Below are positions 15,657 to 23,994 of a DNA stretch of 64,000 bases, piece by piece. Every line of letters begins with the position of its first letter. The stretch's first letter is position 1. The notes under the pieces were generated by a model. That model was not told the origin of the DNA. It was given only the letters and a program-made list of their open reading frames with translations, and did not search any database. Source of the stretch: Pseudomonas viridiflava (GTDB lineage: Bacteria; Pseudomonadota; Gammaproteobacteria; Pseudomonadales; Pseudomonadaceae). The stretch lies in contig NZ_UPSE01000565.1 in assembly GCF_900573885.1 (NCBI RefSeq), forward strand, positions 186,001 through 250,000, written 5' to 3'. The position numbers and the translations under genes were made by a program.

Positions 15657-16724
15657 ATGCGCAAGTCCCCGTTATTCGCCCTCGTTCTCGCCGGCCTTGC
15701 CGCCACGTTCAGTTTCAGCGCCCAGGCTGCGCCCAAAGAAAAATTCAGCGTCTGCTGGACCCTCTATGCCGGCTGGATGCCGTGGGAATACGCAGCGGCC
15801 GAAGGCATCGTCGACAAGTGGGCGAAGAAGTACAACATCGCCATCGACGTGGTGCAGCTCAATGACTACGTCGAGTCGATCAACCAGTACACCGCCGGCC
15901 AGTTTGATGGCTGCACCATGACCAACATGGATGCCCTGACCATTCCTGCCGCTGGCGGCGTGGATTCCACCGCCCTGGTGGTCAGCGACTTCTCCAACGG
16001 CAACGACGGCATCGTGCTTAAAGGCAAGGGCAAAACGCTGGCCGACCTCAAGGGCCAGCCGGTCAATCTGGTTGAGCTTTCGGTTTCCCATTACCTGCTG
16101 GCGCGCGGGCTGGAAACGGCTGGCATGAGCGAAAAAGACCTCAGCGTGGTGAACACCTCCGACGCCGATATCGCCGCCGCTTTCAACACCAGCGAAGTCA
16201 ATTCGGTGGTCACCTGGAACCCGATGCTGGCCGAAATCAAAGCCCAGCCCGACACCACGGAAGTGTTCAACTCCAGCCAGATTCCCGGCGAGATCATGGA
16301 CATGATGGTGGTCAACACCGCCACCCTCAAAGAAAACCCCGCCCTGGGCAAAGCCCTCACCGGCGCCTGGTTTGAAATCATGGAACTGATGGCCAGCGAC
16401 ACCCCGCGCGCCACCGCCGCGCTGGAGCACATGGCCAAGGCATCGGGCACGGACCTGGCCGGCTTCAAGTCGCAGCTGGCAACCACCAAACTCTTCTACA
16501 CCGCCAAAGACGCCCTCGCCTTCGCCACCAGCGCGCAACTGCCGGAAACCATGAGCAAAGTCGCCAGCTTCTCGTTCGCCCACGGCCTGCTGGGTGAAGG
16601 CGCCAAAGATGCCGGCGCGGTCGGCATGAGCTTCGCCAAGGATGTGGTCACCGGCGACCACGGCAACATCAAACTGCGCTTCGACCCGAGCTACGTGCAG
16701 ATGGCGGCGGATGGCACGCTGTAA
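15657..16724 (+). CDS. Guanidine/urea-type ABC transporter substrate-binding protein
   Basis: 355 residues. Signal peptide 1-24 (MRKSPLFALVLAGLAATFSFSAQA, then APKEK). The mature part (FSVCWTLYAGWMPWEYAAAEGIVDKWAKKY, then FDGCTMTNMDALTIPAAGG) fits the NitT/TauT-like family found beside urea carboxylase genes. The start at 15657 follows CTGGAGG; a 13-residue upstream extension would spoil the signal peptide. The riboswitch upstream points to guanidine as ligand. A repeat-bearing gap of 181 bases separates it from its permease. Confidence 0.88.
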   Translation: MRKSPLFALVLAGLAATFSFSAQAAPKEKFSVCWTLYAGWMPWEYAAAEGIVDKWAKKYNIAIDVVQLNDYVESINQYTAGQFDGCTMTNMDALTIPAAGGVDSTALVVSDFSNGNDGIVLKGKGKTLADLKGQPVNLVELSVSHYLLARGLETAGMSEKDLSVVNTSDADIAAAFNTSEVNSVVTWNPMLAEIKAQPDTTEVFNSSQIPGEIMDMMVVNTATLKENPALGKALTGAWFEIMELMASDTPRATAALEHMAKASGTDLAGFKSQLATTKLFYTAKDALAFATSAQLPETMSKVASFSFAHGLLGEGAKDAGAVGMSFAKDVVTGDHGNIKLRFDPSYVQMAADGTL

Positions 16725-16744
16725 CCATGTTGCGGGTGAGAACC

Positions 16745-16875
16745 GTAGGTTGGGTTGAGAGAAGCGAAGCCCAACAGGGAGCCCAACGGGCTCCGCGTGC
16801 AGATCTCCCAGGGACCGATACGCGCCGTCCTGTGAACGGCCTGTTGGGCTTCGCCGGCGGCTCAACCCAACCTAC
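16745..16875. repeat. Inverted pair of GTAGGTTGGGTTGAG elements
   Basis: GTAGGTTGGGTTGAGAGAAGCGAAGCCCAAC (16745-16775; 31 bases, core quoted as two halves GTAGGTTGGGTTGAG and GCGAAGCCCAAC) faces its reverse complement at 16843-16875. Each arm is itself a hairpin. It lies inside the operon between the binding-protein and permease genes, so it may differentially end or stabilise the mRNA. Confidence 0.8.
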
Positions 16876-16905
16876 GCCAGCACCGATATTCGTCACGAGA
16901 CCACC

Positions 16906-17721
16906 ATGCGCCTGATCAATCGCCACCCCGACGGTGCCGGCCGGCTGCTGCTGATTCTGCTGCCGTTCGCGCTGTTGCTGTTCGCCTACTTCACCGGCTC
17001 TTCGGCGCGGTTGGCGGACAACCCTAATGACAAGCTGCTGCCCAGCGCCGTGCAGATGACGGACGCGGTCAAGCGCATGGCGTTTACCGAAGACAAACGC
17101 AGCGGCGGCTATCTGCTTTGGCAAGACACCGCCTCGAGTCTGCAACGCCTCGGCATGGGCCTGGGCATTGCCGCCATTATCGGGCTGTGCCTGGGCATCG
17201 CCGCTGGCACCTTGCCGCTGTTCAGTGCGCCGCTGTCGCCCCTGCTGACGGTGCTGTCGATGGTGCCGCCGCTGGCGATTCTGCCGATTCTGTTTATCGT
17301 TTTCGGCCTCGGTGAGCTGTCGAAAGTCATGCTCATCGTCATCGGCATCACCCCGGTATTGGCGCGCGATCTGGAGCAACGGGCGCGGGAAATTCCGGCG
17401 GAGTTGCTGATCAAGGCGCAGACCCTCGGCGCCTCGACCTGGACCCTGATTTTGCGGGTGATTTTGCCGCAGCTGCTGCCGCGCCTGCTTATCGCCTTGC
17501 GTCTGGTGCTCGGTTCGGCCTGGCTGTTCCTGATTGCCGCCGAAGCCATCGCCTCGACCGACGGCCTCGGTTATCGCGTGTTTCTGGTGCGCCGCTACAT
17601 GGCGATGGACGTGATTCTGCCGTACGTAGTGTGGATCACCCTGCTCGCCTGGCTGATGGACCTGGGCCTCAAGCGCCTGACTCAACTGGCGTTTCCCTGG
17701 TATGAGGGAGCGAAGGCATGA
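16906..17721 (+). CDS. ABC transporter permease of the guanidine/urea-type importer
   Basis: 271 residues with about six membrane helices (first at about 10-30). A BPD-type loop is visible: ELLIKAQTLGASTWTLILRVILPQLLPRLL, the docking site for the ATPase. The family is NitT/TauT. The stop overlaps the ATP-binding gene (ATGA at 17718), showing coupling. The imported compound is inferred from the riboswitch and the downstream enzymes. Confidence 0.9.
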   Translation: MRLINRHPDGAGRLLLILLPFALLLFAYFTGSSARLADNPNDKLLPSAVQMTDAVKRMAFTEDKRSGGYLLWQDTASSLQRLGMGLGIAAIIGLCLGIAAGTLPLFSAPLSPLLTVLSMVPPLAILPILFIVFGLGELSKVMLIVIGITPVLARDLEQRAREIPAELLIKAQTLGASTWTLILRVILPQLLPRLLIALRLVLGSAWLFLIAAEAIASTDGLGYRVFLVRRYMAMDVILPYVVWITLLAWLMDLGLKRLTQLAFPWYEGAKA

Positions 17722-18521
17722 GTGCGTTCATAGAAGTTAGAAACGTCTGGCAAACGTACGGCGATCAAGTCGTATTAGAGAATCTCAACATCACTGTCGC
17801 TGAGGGTGAGTTCTGCACCTTGGTGGGCACATCGGGTTGCGGCAAATCCACTTTCCTGCGCCTGTTGCTGGGCCAGGAAGTGCCAAGCAAAGGGCAGATT
17901 CTGCTCGGCGGCCAAGCGTTGGTCGGCGAGCCGGATGCCAGTCGCGGCGTGGTGTTTCAGCGCTACTCGGTGTTCCCGCATTTATCGGTACTGAATAACG
18001 TGGCGCTGGGCCTGGAACTGCCGCGCTCGCCGCTGCTCGGTCGCCTGTTCGGCCGGGCCAAACGCGACGCTCGCGAGCAAGCCGCCGAGCTGTTGAAAAA
18101 GGTCGGCCTCGGCCATGCGCTGGACAAATACCCCACGCAGCTTTCCGGTGGCATGCAACAACGGCTGGCCATCGCCCAGGCGCTGATCATGCAACCGCGC
18201 GTGCTGTTGCTCGACGAACCCTTCGGCGCCCTCGACCCCGGCATCCGCAAAGACATGCACGCGCTGCTGCTGGAGCTGTGGCGCGAAACCAAGCTGACCG
18301 TATTTATGGTCACCCACGACCTCTCGGAAGGCTTCACCCTTGGCACCCGCATTCTGGTGTTCGACAAGGTTCGCCACGACCCGCACGCGCCTAACGCCTA
18401 TGGCGCACGCATCACCTACGACATTCCCCTGAACCCCGACCGCCGCGCCACCCGCGCCGCCGTCGACGCCCTGCCGGCGCACGTCACCGGCAGCCTGCAT
18501 TCCGTCTACCAAGGAGCCTGA
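17718..18521 (+). CDS. ABC transporter ATP-binding protein of the guanidine/urea-type importer
   Basis: 267 residues. Walker A GTSGCGKST, Q-loop VFQRYSVFPHL, signature LSGGMQQRLAIAQAL, Walker B VLLLDEPFGALDP and H-loop VTHDLSEG are all intact. It lies between the permease and UAAP genes with ATGA overlap upstream and 2 bases downstream. It energises uptake with the permease and binding protein before it. Confidence 0.93.
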   Translation: MSAFIEVRNVWQTYGDQVVLENLNITVAEGEFCTLVGTSGCGKSTFLRLLLGQEVPSKGQILLGGQALVGEPDASRGVVFQRYSVFPHLSVLNNVALGLELPRSPLLGRLFGRAKRDAREQAAELLKKVGLGHALDKYPTQLSGGMQQRLAIAQALIMQPRVLLLDEPFGALDPGIRKDMHALLLELWRETKLTVFMVTHDLSEGFTLGTRILVFDKVRHDPHAPNAYGARITYDIPLNPDRRATRAAVDALPAHVTGSLHSVYQGA

Positions 18522-18523
18522 TC

Positions 18524-19252
18524 ATGACCAGTGCCTTGAGCCTGCGCCCCAGCCTGTATGAAGAAACCGTTCCGGGCGGCGGCCACACCTCGTTCGTACT
18601 CAAACGTGGCCAACTGCTGCGCATTACCGACCTCGAAGGCGGCGCCAACGTCAGCCTGATGCTGCTCAATGCCGTGGAAAAAAGTGAGCGCCTGAACCTG
18701 CCCGACAGCCTCAAAGGCCAGCACACGGCCAAGCTCACCGTCGGCCATTGCCTGTACTCGGACATGGGCCGGGTGCTGGCCGCCATCACCGCCGACACCT
18801 GCGGCTGGCACGACAGTTTCGGCGGCGTGCTGAATGCTGCCGAAGTGCAGGAAAAGTACGGCACCGGCCGCTATCAGGAACTGCGCAACGGCTTCTTCCG
18901 CAACGGCGTCGACAACCTGTTGGTGGAAATGGGCAAGTGGAACCTCAACCTGCAAGACCTGCTCATGACCCTCAATCTGTTCAGCAAGGTCACGGTCGAC
19001 AGCGACGGCTGCTTCCAGTTTGCCGAGGGCAATTCCAAGGCCGGCGACTACGTCGAGCTGTATGCGCCGATGGACACCCTGGTGGTGCTCACCGCCCTGC
19101 AACACCCCATGGACCCCAACCCCGACTACGCGCCAAAGCCGGTGCAATTGAGCTTCAGCAAGGTCGCCGAAGACGGCATCAGCGTGCTCTGCCGCACCTC
19201 GCGCCCGGAAAACGGCCGCGGCTTCCACAACACCGAACGTCTGTACATCTGA
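18524..19252 (+). CDS. Urea-carboxylase-associated protein, larger subunit type (carboxyguanidine deiminase subunit)
   Basis: 242 residues. Together with the next gene it belongs to the UAAP family (both have TADTCGxHDxxGG and a conserved RNGF/DNFLR segment). In guanidine-degrading bacteria the two UAAP proteins form a heterodimeric deiminase that converts carboxyguanidine to allophanate and ammonia; that role is established knowledge applied here by homology. Possible metal or catalytic residues are in the Cys/His pair of TADTCGWHDS. Numbering as UAAP1 or UAAP2 differs between databases. AAGGAG precedes the ATG. Confidence 0.88.
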   Translation: MTSALSLRPSLYEETVPGGGHTSFVLKRGQLLRITDLEGGANVSLMLLNAVEKSERLNLPDSLKGQHTAKLTVGHCLYSDMGRVLAAITADTCGWHDSFGGVLNAAEVQEKYGTGRYQELRNGFFRNGVDNLLVEMGKWNLNLQDLLMTLNLFSKVTVDSDGCFQFAEGNSKAGDYVELYAPMDTLVVLTALQHPMDPNPDYAPKPVQLSFSKVAEDGISVLCRTSRPENGRGFHNTERLYI

Positions 19253-19262
19253 GGGCCATACC

Positions 19263-19898
19263 ATGTCGCTTACCCACAGCCCCCACCATGAAGAAGCCGC
19301 CGTTTACCGCGCCACCATCGCCGCTGGCGAGCCGTTTCTGAAAGAAGTCAAAGCCGGGCAAACCCTGCGTCTGCTCGATCTGGAAGGCAACCAGGCGGTC
19401 GACACCCTGTTCTACAGCGCCCGCAACCCGCGCGAGCGCTACGACGTGCAGCGCACCCTGCGCAAACAGAACCGCGTGTACCTCACCACGGGCACCGTGC
19501 TGTATTCCAACCTCGGCAACCCGCTGCTGACCATTACCGCCGACACCTGCGGGCGCCACGACACCCTTGGCGGCGCGTGTGCGCAAGAGAGCAACACCGT
19601 GCGCTACGCCCTCGACAAACGCTACATGCACAGCTGCCGCGACAACTTCCTGCGCGCCAGCCTGCACGACGGCCGCCTGAACAAAGCCGACATCAGCGCC
19701 AACATCAACTTCTTCATGAACGTGCCGGTTACGCCTGAAGGCGGGCTGACGTTTGAAGACGGCATTTCCGCTGCCGGCAAATACGTGGAGCTGGTGGCGC
19801 ACATGGACGTCATCGTGCTGATTTCCAACTGCCCGCAACTGAACAACCCCTGCAACGGCTACAACCCGACGCCCGCGGAGTTTCTGGTATGGGACTGA
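19263..19898 (+). CDS. Urea-carboxylase-associated protein, smaller subunit type (carboxyguanidine deiminase subunit)
   Basis: 211 residues. It shares with its neighbour the TLRLLDLEGNQAVDTLFY opening and TADTCGRHDTLGGAC plus SCRDNFLRA motifs. It lies 10 bases after the larger subunit and is surely co-translated. It should be the partner subunit of the deiminase that links the carboxylase to allophanate hydrolase. It is followed by a 267-base gap that holds a GC-rich repeat. Confidence 0.88.
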   Translation: MSLTHSPHHEEAAVYRATIAAGEPFLKEVKAGQTLRLLDLEGNQAVDTLFYSARNPRERYDVQRTLRKQNRVYLTTGTVLYSNLGNPLLTITADTCGRHDTLGGACAQESNTVRYALDKRYMHSCRDNFLRASLHDGRLNKADISANINFFMNVPVTPEGGLTFEDGISAAGKYVELVAHMDVIVLISNCPQLNNPCNGYNPTPAEFLVWD

Positions 19899-19955
19899 TT
19901 CGGCGGTGGTTGTTTGCGCTGTGTCAGAGCCGCAGTGGGCAGGTTTTGCAGGTGA

Positions 19956-20072
19956 GCTCCCCTCGCCCGCTTGCGGGAGAGGGGCTGGGGGAGAGGGCTG
20001 CGTCTGACGCAGATTCAAAACCCTCTCCCTAACCCTCTCCCCTGTCCGGGCGACCGCAGCGGGCAGAGGGGA
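19956..20072. repeat. GC-rich CCCCTC/GAGGGG palindromic repeat, copy 1
   Basis: Begins GCTCCCCTCGCCCGCTTGCG then GGAGAGGGGCTGGGGGAGAGGG, and ends with CCCTCTCCCTAACCCTCTCCC and GCAGAGGGGA. Two internal hairpins face each other. It lies between the smaller UAAP gene and the carboxylase gene. Confidence 0.85.
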
Positions 20073-20165
20073 CCGACCGAGTAAAGCATTTACACCGCGG
20101 ACGACCGCCGGTGCACACCCAAATACAGCGGGACGGCCCGCCTCCCCTTTCGAGGGCTTAACGCC

Positions 20166-23100
20166 ATGTTCACCAAACTGCTGATCGCCAACCGTGGCGC
20201 CATTGCCTGTCGCATCTTGCGTACCTTGCGCGCGCTTGAGGTGCAGGGCGTGGCCGTGTATTCCGAAGCCGACGCCGCCAGCCTGCATATTCAGCAAGCC
20301 GACGAAGCCTTCAGCCTCGGCGAAGGCGCTGCGGCCGGTACGTATTTACAGGTTGAGAAAATTCTCGCCGTCGCCAGGCAAACCGGCGCCCAGGCCATTC
20401 ACCCCGGCTACGGCTTTCTCTCGGAAAACGCCGCCTTTGCCGAAGCCTGCGAAGCGGCCGGCATCGCCTTTGTCGGCCCAACGCCGGAGCAATTGCGGGT
20501 GTTCGGCCTCAAGCACACGGCGCGCGCCCTGGCCAAGCAGCACGGCGTGGCCATGCTTGAAGGCACCGAGCTGCTGGAAAACCTCGACGCCGCGCTGGTG
20601 GCGGGTGAGCAGGTTGGCTACCCGGTGATGCTGAAAAGCACCGCGGGCGGCGGCGGCATCGGCATGCGCGTGTGCCGCTCGGCAGAGGAATTGAGCGAAG
20701 CGTTCGACGCGGTCAAGCGCCTGGGCCAGAACAACTTCAGCGACGCGGGCGTGTTTATCGAGAAATACATCCAGCGCGCTCGTCACCTGGAAGTGCAGGT
20801 GTTCGGCGACGGCGCCGGCGAGGTGATTGCCTTGGGCGTGCGCGACTGTTCCGTGCAGCGACGCAACCAGAAAGTGCTGGAAGAAACCCCGGCCACCAAC
20901 CTGCCCGCCGGCATGGCCGAGGAACTCTGCGCCGCCGCCATCAAGCTGGCCAAGGCGGTGAACTACCGAAGCGCCGGCACCGTCGAGTTTGTGTACGACA
21001 GCGAAGCCAGCCAGTTCTATTTCCTCGAAGTGAACACCCGCTTGCAGGTGGAACACGGCGTGACCGAGCAAGTGTGGGGCGTGGATCTGGTCAGCTGGAT
21101 GATTCAACTGGCCGCTGGCGACCTGCCGCCGCTGGGCGAACTGAGCCAACACCTGCGCCCGAACGGCCATGCCATTCAAGCGCGGTTGTATGCGGAAGAT
21201 CCGGGCCGCGACTTCCAGCCGAGCCCGGGCTTGCTGACTGCCGTGCAGTTTCCGCCCGCCGACGGCAAAACCCTGCGCATCGACACCTGGGTGGAAGCCG
21301 GCTGCGAAATTCCGCCGTACTTCGACCCGATGATCGCCAAGCTCATCGCCTGGGCGCCGACCCGCGAAGAAGCCAGCACCGGGCTCTACAACGCCTTGGG
21401 CGACAGCCTGCTGTACGGCGTGGAAAGCAACCGCGACTACCTGCGCCAGATCATCCAAGACGCACCGTTCGCCAGCGGTAATCCCTGGACCCGCTGCCTC
21501 GAACAATTGGTCTACAGGGCCGACACCTTCGAGGTGCTCGGCGCCGGCACGCAAACCACCGTGCAGGACTACCCCGGCCGCCTCGGCTACTGGGCCGTAG
21601 GCGTACCGCCGTCCGGGCCGATGGACAGCCTGGCGCTGCGTCTGGGCAACCGTTTGCTCGGCAATGAAGAAGGCGCCGCCGCGCTGGAAATCACCATGAG
21701 CGGCCCGACGCTGCGCTTTAACACCGATGCGGTGGTAGCGGTAACCGGCGCCGACATTCCGCTGAGCCTCGACGGCGCGGCTCAACCGATGAACACCGCG
21801 CTGCTGGTCAAGGCCGGCAGCACCTTGAGCCTGGGCACCATTGCCGGGGCCGGCGCACGCAGTTACCTGTGCCTGCGCGGCGGCCTGCAAGTGCCGGATT
21901 ATCTGGGCAGCAAAAGCACCTTCACCCTCGGCCAGTTCGGCGGCCATGGCGGCCGTGCCTTGCGGGCCGGCGATGTGCTGCATATTCCTGCCCTCACCGA
22001 CACCCGCCACGGCGCCGCCCTGGCCGCCGAGCAGTGCCCGCCACTGCCAGCAGTGCGCAGCATTCGCGTGATCTACGGCCCCCATGGCGCGCCGGAGTAT
22101 TTCACCCCCGACTACATCGACACCTTCTTCGCCACGCATTGGGAAGTGCACTTCAACTCGAGCCGCACCGGCGTGCGCCTGATCGGCCCGAAACCACAGT
22201 GGGTGCGTGAGAGCGGTGGTGAGGCGGGACTGCATCCGTCGAATATCCACGACAACCCGTATGCCATTGGCGCCGTGGACTTCACCGGCGACATGCCAGT
22301 CATCCTCGGCCCGGACGGCCCGAGCCTGGGCGGCTTTGTGTGCCCGGTGACGATTATCGAGGCCGACCTCTGGCAACTGGGGCAGTTGAAGGCTGGGGAT
22401 AAGGTGCAGTTTTTGCCGGTCAGCATTGGCGAAGCACGTTTGCTTGCAGCGACGCCGCTTTGCTCCCCTCGCCCGCTCGCGGGAGAGGGGCTGGGGGAGA
22501 GGGCCGCAGCCAGCACAATCCAAAGCCCCTCTCCCCAACCCTCTCCCACAAGTGGGAGAGGGGGCCGACTTGAGTTGGTCTCCCCCATCGTGCTTGACCT
22601 CGGCCAAGACGATACCCGCCTCGTCGCCCGCCTTTCCGGCGACACCCATTTGCTCGTGGAGATCGGCGCGCCGGAGCTGGACCTGGTGCTGCGCTTCCGT
22701 GGCCACGCGCTGATGCAGGCCCTTGAAGCCAAGCAATTGAACGGCGTGATCGACCTGACGCCGGGCATCCGCTCGCTGCAAGTGCACTACCAGCCGGAAA
22801 CCCTCAGCCTCACCGATTTGCTCGGCATCATCGCCGGCGAGTGGGACGCGGTGTGCGCGGCGCAGAACCTCGAAGTGCCGTCGCGCATCGTGCATTTGCC
22901 GCTGTCGTGGGACGACCCGGCGTGCCAGCTGGCCATCGAAAAATACATGACCACCGTGCGCAAAGACGCGCCCTGGTGCCCGAGCAATCTGGAATTCATC
23001 CGTCGCATCAACGACCTGCCCAACCTCGACGAGGTGTACCGCACCGTGTTCGAGGCCAGCTATCTGGTGATGGGCCTGGGCGACGTGTACCTCGGCGCCC

Positions 23101-23828
23101 CGGTGGCCACGCCGCTGGACCCGCGCCACCGGCTGGTGACCACCAAATACAACCCGGCGCGCACCTGGACGGCGGAAAACTCGGTGGGCATCGGCGGCGC
23201 GTACATGTGCGTGTACGGCATGGAAGGCCCCGGCGGCTATCAGTTCGTGGGTCGTACCTTGCAGATGTGGAACCGCTACCGCGAAGTCGAAGCGTTCGAC
23301 GGCAAACCGTGGCTGCTGCGCTTCTTCGACCAGATTCGTTTCTACCCGGTGAGCGCCGAAGAACTGCTGCAAATTCGCAAAGACTTCCCGCTCGGCCGCT
23401 ACGCCCTGCAGATCGAACACAGCGTGCTGAACCTCGCCGACTACCAGGACTTCCTGGCCAAAGAAGCCGACACCATTGGCGCGTTCCGCCGTCAGCAACA
23501 AGGCGCCTTCAACGCCGAACGCGAGCGCTGGATCGCCAGTGGTCAGGCGCATTTCGACAGCGAAGAAGCGGTGGCCGAACTCGGCGAAGACGCCCCCCTC
23601 GCGGTCGGCCAGCACAGCATTGAAAGCCATATCGCCGGCAACCTCTGGCAAGTGCAGGTCGAGGCCGGGCACAGCGTCAAGGCTGGCGATGTGCTGGTGA
23701 TCCTGGAGTCGATGAAAATGGAAATCCCCCTGCTCGCCCCGCGCGATGGTGTGGTGAAGGAAGTAAGGGTTCAGCCGGGCTCAGCGGTCAGGGCTGGGCA
23801 GCGGGTTGTCGTGCTGGAGGAAATCTGA
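20166..23828 (+). CDS. Biotin-dependent guanidine (urea-type) carboxylase
   Basis: 1220 residues. Residues 1-450 are a biotin carboxylase (LLIANRGAIACRILRT, ATP-grasp motif STAGGGGIGMRV, FLEVNTRLQVEHGVTE). From about 458 comes a KipA/AHS2 domain (TTVQDYPGRLGYWAVGVPPSGPMD), then a KipI/AHS1 domain (about 810-1030). The C-terminus (1150-1220) is a biotinyl domain with the biotin lysine in VILESMKMEI. The layout equals urea carboxylase, but enzymes in ykkC-controlled operons carboxylate guanidine. Residues about 765-800 are translated from an inserted GC-rich repeat (CSPRPLAGEGLG ... SPTSGRGG) placed between two domains; the frame stays open. The start ATG begins the conserved N-terminus. Confidence 0.92.
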   Translation: MFTKLLIANRGAIACRILRTLRALEVQGVAVYSEADAASLHIQQADEAFSLGEGAAAGTYLQVEKILAVARQTGAQAIHPGYGFLSENAAFAEACEAAGIAFVGPTPEQLRVFGLKHTARALAKQHGVAMLEGTELLENLDAALVAGEQVGYPVMLKSTAGGGGIGMRVCRSAEELSEAFDAVKRLGQNNFSDAGVFIEKYIQRARHLEVQVFGDGAGEVIALGVRDCSVQRRNQKVLEETPATNLPAGMAEELCAAAIKLAKAVNYRSAGTVEFVYDSEASQFYFLEVNTRLQVEHGVTEQVWGVDLVSWMIQLAAGDLPPLGELSQHLRPNGHAIQARLYAEDPGRDFQPSPGLLTAVQFPPADGKTLRIDTWVEAGCEIPPYFDPMIAKLIAWAPTREEASTGLYNALGDSLLYGVESNRDYLRQIIQDAPFASGNPWTRCLEQLVYRADTFEVLGAGTQTTVQDYPGRLGYWAVGVPPSGPMDSLALRLGNRLLGNEEGAAALEITMSGPTLRFNTDAVVAVTGADIPLSLDGAAQPMNTALLVKAGSTLSLGTIAGAGARSYLCLRGGLQVPDYLGSKSTFTLGQFGGHGGRALRAGDVLHIPALTDTRHGAALAAEQCPPLPAVRSIRVIYGPHGAPEYFTPDYIDTFFATHWEVHFNSSRTGVRLIGPKPQWVRESGGEAGLHPSNIHDNPYAIGAVDFTGDMPVILGPDGPSLGGFVCPVTIIEADLWQLGQLKAGDKVQFLPVSIGEARLLAATPLCSPRPLAGEGLGERAAASTIQSPSPQPSPTSGRGGRLELVSPIVLDLGQDDTRLVARLSGDTHLLVEIGAPELDLVLRFRGHALMQALEAKQLNGVIDLTPGIRSLQVHYQPETLSLTDLLGIIAGEWDAVCAAQNLEVPSRIVHLPLSWDDPACQLAIEKYMTTVRKDAPWCPSNLEFIRRINDLPNLDEVYRTVFEASYLVMGLGDVYLGAPVATPLDPRHRLVTTKYNPARTWTAENSVGIGGAYMCVYGMEGPGGYQFVGRTLQMWNRYREVEAFDGKPWLLRFFDQIRFYPVSAEELLQIRKDFPLGRYALQIEHSVLNLADYQDFLAKEADTIGAFRRQQQGAFNAERERWIASGQAHFDSEEAVAELGEDAPLAVGQHSIESHIAGNLWQVQVEAGHSVKAGDVLVILESMKMEIPLLAPRDGVVKEVRVQPGSAVRAGQRVVVLEEI
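22462..22564. repeat. GC-rich CCCCTC/GAGGGG repeat, copy 2, inside the carboxylase frame
   Basis: Same element as at 19956 and 23851: GCTCCCCTCGCCCGCTCGCG, GGAGAGGGGCTGGGGGAGAGGG, then CCCTCTCCCACAAGTGGGAG. It is read through as about 34 Pro/Ser/Gly/Arg-rich residues without a stop. Confidence 0.85.
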
Positions 23829-23850
23829 AAACGAAACACTCAACGGCTTT

Positions 23851-23954
23851 GCTCCCCTCTCCCGCCTGCGGGAGAGGGGCCGGGGGAGAGGGCTGCGTCC
23901 GACGCAATTTTAAAACCCTCTCCCTAACCCTCTCCCGTAAACGGGCAGAGGGGA
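23851..23954. repeat. GC-rich CCCCTC/GAGGGG repeat, copy 3
   Basis: GCTCCCCTCTCCCGCCTGCG through GGAGAGGGGCCGGGGGAGAG to CCCTCTCCCTAACCCTCTCC and GGGCAGAGGGGA. It fills the gap between the carboxylase and allophanate hydrolase genes. Confidence 0.85.
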
Positions 23955-23994
23955 CAAATCGCGTTTCGCTCGCTATCTACGTTTGGAGCCAACC

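Noticed and set aside
20346..23672. 1108-codon open frame on the minus strand
   Set aside because: It lies fully antisense to the carboxylase gene, is low-complexity (His/Gln/Ala/Arg-rich) and arises from GC-rich codon bias; no family motifs.
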